Origin: Gracilaria domingensis
Taxonomy: Eukaryota > Rhodophyta > Florideophyceae > Gracilariales > Gracilariaceae
NCBI GenBank assembly: GCA_022539475.1
Contig: VCMS01000010.1
Span: 310,001 to 374,000, forward strand
Direction of reading: 5' to 3'
Length of the DNA: 64,000 nt
Part shown: one piece after another, positions 55,970-64,000 of the stretch
Layout of the letters: every line of letters starts with the position of its first letter
Numbering within the stretch: the stretch's first letter is position 1
Notes under the pieces: generated by a model
What the model saw: the letters and a program-made list of their open reading frames with translations, nothing else
Database searches by the model: none
Told to the model about the DNA's origin: nothing
Position numbers and translations under genes: made by a program

Positions 55970-57661
55970 TGACAGAATCAGATAGGCCACATATTGAGCC
56001 CCTCAAGGATGGTCACGACTTTGCGATTTGGAGAATTCATATTGAGGCTATTTGTAATGCCAAGGGTCTCAGCGAATCATTGGGACATGAGTACTGTCAG
56101 GTAGAAGAGGAACATGGCAAATCCAAATTCGCATCTGATCAAAAGAAAGCGAGTAAGATAATAGTCACGGCTCTGTCAAATGAAGCCATTCGGGTTGTTA
56201 GAAATGATGTACATAATCCTTTTCGAATACAGTATTAAAGAGCATCAAACTCCCAATTTTGCTCTACCAACTGGCATCATACTGAGTCTCAAGAGAGATG
56301 AGCGCGGATCAGCGACTCAAAGCTCGACTGGTTGCCCGAGGTAATCTACAGCACTTGCCTTCGGTTGAGACAAAGAACTGCTATGCACCAGTCGCCGGAT
56401 TTGAAGTCTTCCGCATCTTACTAAGCGTTTGCGCAACGATAGGATGGGATAGACAGCACTTGGATGTCAAAGGTGCGTTCCTGAACGCTGAACTTCCCAA
56501 CAATTTCCAGATGTTGATAAAAATGCCATCCATTGAAGGAATTTCTGCTGCAAATGGACAACTTGATACGTTACACAAGTCCCTTTACGTTCTGTGAGAA
56601 TCCCCTAAGTTGTGGTACTTTACGTTTTCCACATTTCTGAAACGCATTGGGTTGGAAGCAATTGCAACTAGTGACTGTGTTTTTATTCGAAAGCGTTGCA
56701 ATAGAATGGTTGTTCTACTGGCATATGTTGATGACATTGTCATCATGGGTGATTCTTCAGCAGTCTCGGAAGCGAAGGAGCAGCTTCGGAAATAGTGCAC
56801 TGTCAAGAACATGAGACGTAGCCATCTTTTGCTTGGAGTTCACATTCTTGAATCAGAAGATGAGTTCATGCTTGGCCAGCATCCATTAATCATGCGTATC
56901 TTGCACGATACGGGTATGAGCGATTGCAAGCCAACGCGCACTCCGCTCACAGTCGCACATCAGTTGTATGAACCATTGCAGGCTCTCAACGAAGAGGAGA
57001 AGCAAGAGATGCAGAACGTTCTATACCGAGAAACAGTTGGAATACTTTTGTTCCTATCAACAAGAACGAGACCAGACATTTCCACTGCAGTCTCGATGCT
57101 TGGAAAGTATACCTCCTGTCCCCGTCCAACTCATTGGAGAGCGCTGAAACACCTTCTTCGCTATCTTAAAGGCACGGCAGAGTTAATTCTTTCGCTTCCA
57201 AAGTCACAGACTTGTGAAGTACGCTCTTGGTCTGACGCAGATTGGATTAGAGATAAGGATACCAGAATATCTAGAAGTAGGATTGTGATCAAGTATGGCA
57301 ATCTACGGTTTTCTGGATGTCGAAGGTGCAACCATTTGTTTCCCTTTCCACTTGCGAGGCAGAGTTTTACGCTCTGTCTGAAGGCATTCGCAATACGATC
57401 TGGGTGCAACCTTTTCTAGCCGACATTGGAGTGATCGTCGAGTTGCCGACCACTGTTTTTCAGCACAATCTTGGAAGTATTCTTTGGACAACGGAGATAC
57501 AGGGTATCAGAAACGGGAAACACATATACATACGTTACAGTTATGTGAAAGAGTCTGTGCAAAAGAAATTGGTCGTCGTCAAGTATACAGCCTCTGAACA
57601 CAACTTAGCTGATCCAATTACAAAGATTTTATCGATTCCTGCGTTTGAGAAACATCGTTGA
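55970..57661 (+). pseudogene. Copia-C gag-pol remnant
   Basis: The gag start reads MTESDRPHIEPLKDGHDFAI and WRIHIEAICNAKGL. Then RT with KARLVARGNLQ, DVKGAFLNAELP and LLAYVDDIVIMGD, the RT connection (LFLSTRTRPDISTAVSMLGK), and RNase H with SWSDADWIRDKDTRISRS, LSTCEAEFYALSEGI and the end block SEHNLADPITKIL. It is a remnant with several breaks and a large internal loss. Confidence 0.88.
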
Positions 57662-57698
57662 GATCTTGGAATTATCCCGCTTACTTCTCGAGGAGGAG

Positions 57699-58063
57699 TT
57701 TCAGAGTAGGGGGTCACTCTGTCTACTGTGCGAGAAGTGGAATAATCTTTTGACAAATTATTTGCGCATTTGCGTTTGTATGCGTGGTAGCTTTGTGTGC
57801 TGCAGTTCGTCGTCGCGTGAAAACGGCAGAAGATTTCCTTATGTATCTCGTGCTGTGCATTGATTTCAAACACGACTACATGGCTTTATGATTTGAACGC
57901 GAAGCGTAATCGCTGTCACGAGAAAATGTTACAGATGTATCTGATTCTTGCGTAGTGCTTTGAACTGAGTTTGCAATAAAAGAAAGAACATGAAGCGAAA
58001 CAAGTTAACTGCTTGTTCTTCAGCTTCAAAACTTCCCAACAAAAAGTCGTAAAGTGCGTAAAA
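57699..58063 (+). repeat. Copia-C 3' LTR
   Basis: 365 bp, preceded by the purine-rich GAGGAGGAG (57690-57698). Confidence 0.88.
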
Positions 58064-58068
58064 AGGAA

Positions 58069-59330
58069 TATCACCGACGTGTACAAAAAGAAATGGATGA
58101 ATAGGGAGAACTCAGGAAGGGAGGAAATATTGAGCAGATGAAGCACGTAGGTAAAACTCTTCAAAGGTTTTTCACATACCAAGGCAGAGTCGCAAAGAAT
58201 CGGACAGCTAAGTTTCGTCAAAATGCTTGTGATTGTAATGACACACTTCGACAAACAGAGTAAAGACTCTCTTCTTCTCTTCGACAATGTTGAAGCTTTT
58301 TTCAGTTTTGCCTCTCACGTAAAGCCGAAAGAACCACTAAGCAGTCCCATTGGATATGTCTTACTCATTATCACAAAAGTTTGAGCTTCTGGGGGTAGTG
58401 ATGAGTTTTGGGTGCCCAAGACGTTACCAATGATGAAATCCTGTACGATGCGTTTGTGCAGGCTGCGCATTGAAACGCTGACACACGCGGCCCGGTCGGT
58501 GGTGGCGGTGGCCGTGCGTCGCCGGGCGCCAGATGGCCGACGTCAGGGTACCTTCGAATAACGGCCGCGTGGAACAGTGGAGCACGCCCCCGATATCGTA
58601 CGTGCGATCTCGCACCGTTGGATCGTTCTTCGACAAGTGCACGCGAAAGGTTCTTTCTCTCTCAGCGAGCCGATTTCGTGATCCCACTATCATCTCAAAT
58701 GGAAATAAATAAGGTGCTTCTTCTCCTCATTTCGAGCTCCAGTCTATTGGTACAGTAGAATGTGGGCTTGTGCTTCCACTGTCACTCCGACACCTTCGAC
58801 CATTCAACGAAAGCAACGCCAATGTAGATAGTGCGGGCTACACTGGGTTAGGTTCAGGCCTTCTTTGCCCATCAAAACCGTTCCAACAAAAGCTCAGAAA
58901 ACTGCATTAATGAAAACGATTGCGTGGACTGTGATAATCAAGATATCAATCGACAAGAATCGGAACAAGCATAGGCTGACCTCGCGGATGCACAGTGAAC
59001 TCGTCGTTGTATGATTCTCTTCTCTATTTCGAGCTGAAGCCTGACGATTAATGTGAGCTGAACGAAACAACCCCAAAATAGTGTACATAACATTATTAAA
59101 GTCTCTTCAGACCATATGTGAAGACGAGAAAAGCCTAACTTAGGCCTTACCTTTCTTTCATCGACGTCTTTCGATGTTTTTTATCGGTAAGATTCCGAGG
59201 ACCTTGTTTGATTGTATCGTGGCCTCTTTCTGTACAGACTTTCAATGTAAAGCTCAGCGATGCGAGTTATCGCCAATATTGCTGTCGATAGTCTGATCGA
59301 TAATGTGAAGGACACCTTCGTGTTGTTCAG
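58069..59330. other. Region between Copia-C and Gypsy-3
   Basis: No gene recognised. A GC-rich patch at about 58475-58570 (with GGTGGTGGCGGTGGCCGTG) stands out from AT-rich flanks, but neither a promoter nor a coding exon can be supported. Confidence 0.45.
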
Positions 59331-59669
59331 TGTTGGACACCGCTGAATGGCGCAGCGAAAGACTCACGAAGGATCGCGGAGGGCACACCCGTCAGACCTT
59401 GCCTTGATCTTTTCCGGGTTGTCCCCACGAAGTTGGGAGCTTTTATGTTTGCCCCTTGTTTCCTCAGTTGTCAGCTGAGTCAACAAGTGATTGCTATCTC
59501 ACGACAGAAACTTGCGTCAGCGCGTAGACACGCAATACGTTCCTCACGCAAGACTATCACTAAAGCGTTAAATACAGTGCACTGTACACGAGTACACAGT
59601 AGCAGAGCAAATGCGCAAATGTACACGCGCATTTGCGCGCATGCTCAATAGAGCTGCTGAAATCATACA
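59331..59669 (-). repeat. Gypsy-3 probable 3' LTR
   Basis: About 339 bp. On the minus strand it begins TGTATGATTTC after a purine tract and ends GGTGTCCAACA. Contains a TATTTAA box (about 59567) and inverted GCAAATGCGC/GCGCATTTGC at about 59608-59637. The outer limit is inferred from the TGT...ACA pattern only. Confidence 0.5.
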
Positions 59670-59712
59670 AAAGCGCCCCGTAATGTTCTAGGTGCAAACC
59701 GTAGAAGACTAC

Positions 59713-60465
59713 TCAGAGAGAAGCAGCGAGATTGCGTTGGCCTTGAGTACCCGACTTCCTCACGTCCTCCAAGTATTCCTGAATCAACTTAGGGACCTCT
59801 TGTTGCAAGGATTCAAGGCTGACCCAGTCCATCTCTTCTGCAGAGAATCCGCGCCATTTCACCTGAAGCTCGATGCGTCCCTGTTTGCTGCAAATATCAT
59901 CGAAGCGGTCGATCAAAAGCAACTCTCCTTGCTGATAGGACAAATAATTTCGTAGCTCTTCGGTGACCTGAAAGTCCTTGTTACGAAACATCTTCAACCT
60001 GCGGCCATGTACTTCTTGCTTCGAGCCGTCCAACAAATCTTCAATCAGGAATATGTATTCCGAGCGGCACTCTAAAACACGGTATGGCCTCATCCATTTC
60101 AAAGATGGTTTGCGCGTGCGCGCGCGCTGCAAAACACCTCTCAGTACAAAATCCCCGACAGTAAAGTTGGTCGGACGCACATTTGTCTTCCGATTATGAA
60201 ACTTTACCGCCTGTCGCCGCTTCTTTGAGGCACGCAAGGCCACGTCTTCGCGCATGCGTTCAAGAGCGCTGTGCACATCCTCGATGTTTCGCAACTGTGT
60301 GGCCCTGATTTCGGCTAGGTCAAAGACTTTCGTCTCATCGCCTACTTTGCGTGTGACAGCAGCGAGTGGTGTGTCCTGCTCGTGTCCAGTGAACATCGTT
60401 AGAGGACAACGATCACCCAGACCTGCAAGTAGAGAATTGTTGAGCACAGACTGAACGACTGGCAT
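59713..60465 (-). pseudogene. Gypsy-3 integrase C-terminus and chromodomain
   Basis: The end of the integrase core (VVQSVLNNSLLAGLGDRCPL), then an SH3-like tail (NFTVGDFVLRGVLQ, WMRPYRVLECRSEYIFLIED). A chromodomain follows (LLLIDRFDDICSKQGRIELQ, then VKWRGFSAEEMDWVSLESLQ). The chromodomain is likely a chromatin-targeting reader for integration. Confidence 0.85.
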
Positions 60466-60564
60466 TATGCTTGGCCAGCAGCTGTGCGGCAGTTGGTACT
60501 CCGATAGTAGGGCGCGGGTGGCTCGAAGAAGCTCTCGAAATACTACCTCGACGGTTCCGTTTGA

Positions 60565-61976
60565 CTAAGGACAGTCCGCGAGAGTGAAATGATGAGCAGA
60601 CTTGGTGCGTTTGTCGAGAATCCTTACCACTTCATTTTTGAAATGCGAGCCGCGGTCGGAGATCCACTGTTGCACTGCACCAAACGCTGCAAACCACTTG
60701 ATAAGACTTTCTGCGACGACTTCAGCAGTAGTTTTCGTAGTCGGCAATAACCACACATACCCACTGTGGTCTTCCTTGAGCACAAGTACATAAAGAAAAT
60801 CGTTTTCTGCAGGAGAAATGTAACAGAAATCGAAATGAAGAAGCTTATTTGGGCGGTCAGCGTGTAGGGCATGGCCACGTGGACGTGGGATGGACTTTCC
60901 CGAATCGGTGGAGAGACAGGGCAGACAGGTGCTGACGAAAGACTTCAAGTCCTTGTCCATATCTTTCCAATAAAAGTATGCTTTCGTGGTAACGAGTGTC
61001 ACGTTTGCACTTCTGTGGCTACCGTGCCCGGTGTGGGCGGCAACAACTACCCTGAGCTTCATTAGGCTGCTGTCCCCTGGTATCCACATGACACCAAGAT
61101 CATTCCGAACGCCGTCGGGGCCGTCTTTGAACCCACGCGGTTTTGTTTCCGATGCTGATGACTGCTGTTCTTTGATCTCCTTCAGTGAGGGCCAATCTAA
61201 TTTTGTATCCGAGCCAGGGTCAATCGGAGTGACCAAGAGAGCTTTCGCTCTGAGAAGCGCTGCTGCTCTGACTTCCCGTGCAGGGTTGACAGCCCATCGA
61301 GTTAGCATGTCGGCCCAAACGTTCTCCTCGCTTGGCAAGCGCTCCACAACGTAGCGAAAAGCACTGAGCTTGAGACCCCATCTCATCAGCTTACTTGCTG
61401 TATGCTTCGAGATGCGAGGATTCCTTCCGTACGGGTCATACAGATACACAAGGCTGGCGTGGTCTGTGAAGATGTTCACCTCTCTTCCATACACAAGATA
61501 ATCGAGTCGGCACATGGCCTCTACGATAGAGTAGTCTTCCTTCTCTGGCACGACCAGTTGGCTGCTGATCCCGAAACGCTACCAGAAAGAAAACAGAGAG
61601 GCTCATGCTTCTGTTCGGCGAAGGGTTTGCGTCGGTTTTCGTTCGGTACTTGGGTCAGTACGGCAGCCCAGTGTGTCTCGGACGCATCAAGGAAAAGGCA
61701 AAACTGATGATCACTCTTGGGATGAGCGAGTTCGACTGATGCAGCTAGTTGTTGTTTGATATCCGTGAAAGCGGATTCATGCTTGGCGTCCCATAGGTTA
61801 CGGAGGGAGAGGTTGCGAAGGGCCCGTTTGGCTCGCTTGCCTACTTTTGAACAGCATTCTTCAAGTAGTTGGTGCAGCGGGGCAATTCGTTCGGAGTATG
61901 CTGGAATACTGTTCCTCATCCAGTTGGTAGCGCAAACGAATTGTTGCAGCTCACTGGCCAGAGTCGGAGTTCTCAT
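60565..61976 (-). pseudogene. Gypsy-3 RNase H and integrase core
   Basis: ELQQFVCATNWMRNSIPAYS and KHESAFTDIKQQLAASVELA mark the RT/RNase H junction; FCLFLDASETHWAAVLTQVP and FTDHASLVYLYDPYGRNP are RNase H. VVAAHTGHGSHRSANVTLVT and CLPCLSTDSGK form the integrase zinc region, and LHFDFCYISPAENDFLYV with WISDRGSHFKNEVV holds two catalytic aspartates. Well preserved, with one or two breaks. Confidence 0.85.
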
Positions 61977-61989
61977 CGAGACGAGTGCA

Positions 61990-63872
61990 TTGTAGTGTCA
62001 AGGACGATACTGAACTCCTTCTGCTGTTACAGTGCGTCCGCAAAATTGAACTTCGCGTTCGAAAAATGTCGTTTTCTCGGAGTGTACCTTGAGTCCGATC
62101 TCTTTGCAGACTAGTAGGAATGACTCAAGGTTGTCCAGTAACACCCTTTCTGTCTTGGCGTAGAAGAGGAATTCATCGATTCACTGTAGAAATTTGTCGA
62201 CCCCACCTTCGAATTTGTGTGCGAGTACCGCTTGAAAGTGATTACCGGAGTCACTACCGCCTTGGAGTAGGCCTTTGGAAGAGTGAACTCCGATTGGTGT
62301 CTGTATGGACATCATTTCCTGTGATTGCGGTGCCAATGAGACTTGCCAGTACCGATGAGCGAGGTCGACATTTGCAAAGCAAGTGCTTCTTGCCACTTCC
62401 TGGAACTTGGATTCGAGGTGTGGCATGGCCGATTGGACTGGCACTGTGCGTGCGTTTGGTCTGCGGAGGTCTACTGTGAAGCGAAGCTTCGATGAACCTG
62501 GTTTCGGAACGGCGAGGGCCGGCGAAGCCCACCGAGCCGATGGATTCTTGTAGATGGCTCCTACAGCCTCGAGTTCTCGAATGGTCTGCACGATAAAGTC
62601 CCTCTGTTGGGGAGCATAACGTCGTTGAGGAGACCTATATGGTTTCGAGTTCTCGACGGGTGTGATTTAGAGAGGTGGAACGTCGACTGGTGGATCTTGC
62701 CCCAGCTTGATGCGAAAGACGTCGCGGTAATCTTCGAGGAGTGAGGACACTCGCTCAATACCTTCCTGCGACATGCCGTTGCTGCGAGCTTCGTTCACGA
62801 TCCGCTCGAACGCGTTGTCGATAGACTCCTTGCTGTCGGCTCCCATGCCTGCCGCCAAACATTCGGGCAACTCTATCAGGTCGTCATCCGAGTCCGTGTA
62901 GGACAGACCTTGATACTTTGCGGGAGCAAATTTGAACTGTGCTGGGTTGAGATCGTTGACGTCTTGGTTGTGAATGTCCTCTCTAATGCGAATGAGGTGA
63001 TCTTGGAGGTTGAACCCAATCGAATTCAAGAATGGCCGCCCCAGAAGGATCTCATCCATCGGTTGATCGACAACGTAAAACTCGACACCCCGTACTCGAA
63101 CTGGGATGTTAGTACCAGGGAGATATATCGTGATTGTCAGCACGACAGTTCGTGAGGCGAAAACGGAAGTATCTCCATCGGTTTGAAAAGCTCCAGCAAG
63201 TGCGACAGGTTTCTGCAACGTCCGTACAGAGAGACCCTGTACAGCGTTTGTTACCTTGGTGAACAGGGTTTCGTCGATTGCGCTAAAGTCCGCGCCAGAG
63301 TCCCCAAGTAGAGTTTCAAACACTGCATTCTCGATAGCCACACGGAAGCGTCCAAAAGACTCGCTAGGAGCGGCACTGACCATTGAAGTTGACTGCTTCA
63401 TGGCCTTCGCTCTTTTTGTCCCCTTCTTACCGTAATGCTTCTCGAAGAGTTCTTTCTTCCGATCCGTCGAAGTGTTTGGGCAGTCCTTGAGACGATGAAT
63501 GCCGTGGCAGTCTTCGTTTAGACAAGGTTGGCTCCACTCAGTCTGCTTCCGCTTGCCGGAATGATGGGTCTGCTTGGTGGTTTGGCCGGAAGGCCTACTG
63601 TCAGCGCCGGATGATTTCTTCTCAACCCTGTCACCACGCGCGTTGTTGCGTAGGCTACGGGATTTCGAAGGGTTAAGGCGGGAGAGGGCGGCCTCAGTCA
63701 GAGAAATTTCGAGTGCAATGTTCGAGACTTCATCTTTGAAGAGCTTGATGTTGGCCAGCTGGTCCTTCTTCCAACCTCTTCGCAACATCTTGATACGCTT
63801 CTGAAGCACGTCAGTTTTGAACTTGTTGACAAGGCGATCAGTAAACTTCTTTGCCATGTCGACGTCCTTCAA
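61990..63872 (-). pseudogene. Gypsy-3 gag C-terminus, protease and RT start
   Basis: A basic, helical gag part (MKDVDMAKKFTDRLVNKFKT) and a zinc-like CLNEDCHGIHRLKDC motif are followed by a retroviral-type protease (ETLLGDSGADFSAI as the active site, MDEILLGRPFLNSIGF as the partner block). RT then follows (AIYKNPSARWASPALAVPKP, RFTVDLRRPNARTV, CFANVDLAHRYWQVSL). Active site is DSGAD, an ordinary D-S/T-G. Broken at least once in the RT part. Confidence 0.85.
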
Positions 63873-64000
63873 AACCTTCTAAGCGTTGTTCTGATCCACG
63901 GCCGTGATAATTTCAATAATGAAATTAGCGACACCCCCAGCGGGATCCTCTTTGTTTGGTTTGAAAGAAACGGAACGAAGCGTAAAATCGATGCGCTCTG

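Larger units (their letters stand above)
55462..58063 (+). mobile_element. Copia-C: internally deleted copia element
   Basis: LTRs at 55462-55825 and 57699-58063 (about 365 bp, differing at roughly one position in twenty by eye). Possible 5-bp target AAGAA (55457-55461) / AGGAA (58064-58068). Only 1.87 kb of internal sequence remains: a gag start, then RT and RNase H. Protease and integrase are missing. It is older than Copia-A and Copia-B and broken several times. It sits just past the MULE gene. Confidence 0.9.
59331..64000 (-). mobile_element. Gypsy-3: chromodomain gypsy element running off the right edge
   Basis: Minus-strand pol with gag/protease at the right and chromodomain at the left. 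The 3' LTR inner border is at 59669 (minus strand GGGGCGCTTT then TGTATGATTTC). The outer border is guessed at 59331 (TGTTGGACACC) and could not be tested, because the other LTR lies outside the window. Its protease, RT and chromodomain differ from Gypsy-1/2, and it has no antisense frame between pol and LTR. It carries a few breaks. Confidence 0.85.

Noticed and set aside
1-64000. CRISPR arrays, operons or prokaryotic signals
   Set aside because: No regularly spaced repeats; gene types, LTR elements, polyadenylation signal and chromodomains are eukaryotic.

Overview
This is nuclear DNA of a eukaryote, in a stretch dominated by transposable elements. Host genes are few and look intron-poor: a casein-kinase-1-type kinase near the left end and a second, divergently oriented kinase-like gene at 12.2-13.0 kb. 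The mixture of Ty1/copia, chromodomain Ty3/gypsy, PIF/Harbinger, Mutator-like and ISL2EU/IS5-like elements fits an alga or other protist, possibly a red alga. The species cannot be settled from the sequence alone.

Layout. 1-10.7 kb: a CK1-like kinase gene (minus strand) is split by a young copia element (Copia-A, 447-10387, 345-bp LTRs, target duplication CACAT). Copia-A itself holds an even younger, whole-looking copia element (Copia-B, 1755-6440, 285-bp LTRs identical by eye, target duplication TTTTC). 12.2-13.0 kb: the second kinase-like gene. 14.8-17.8 kb: a two-gene PIF/Harbinger element with clear ends and a TAA duplication. 18.8-31.6 kb: Gypsy-1, a minus-strand chromovirus with ~970-bp LTRs; a 467-bp solo LTR sits inside its 3' LTR. 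31.6-40.2 kb: mostly non-coding sequence with MITE-like and fold-back elements, a decayed ISL2EU/IS5-like transposase and a decayed gene of unknown type. 40.2-51.9 kb: Gypsy-2, an older plus-strand relative of Gypsy-1, carrying an 827-bp inverted-repeat element in its chromodomain region. 53.1-55.2 kb: a decayed Mutator-like transposase. 55.5-58.1 kb: Copia-C, an internally deleted copia. 59.3 kb to the right edge: Gypsy-3, a different chromodomain gypsy on the minus strand.

The most unusual points follow. (1) Gypsy-1 and Gypsy-2 both carry a long extra reading frame between pol and the 3' end, in antisense orientation, related between the two copies and unlike any family I recognise. (2) Two dense arrays of perfectly phased heat-shock-element units lie just upstream of the Gypsy-2 antisense frame, and similar phased units lie inside the 827-bp element in Gypsy-2. 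(3) Copia-A has a Tudor-like domain between integrase and reverse transcriptase, and its primer site matches the anticodon arm of initiator tRNA-Met. (4) The kinase / Copia-A / Copia-B nest is cleanly resolved, with both target duplications visible.
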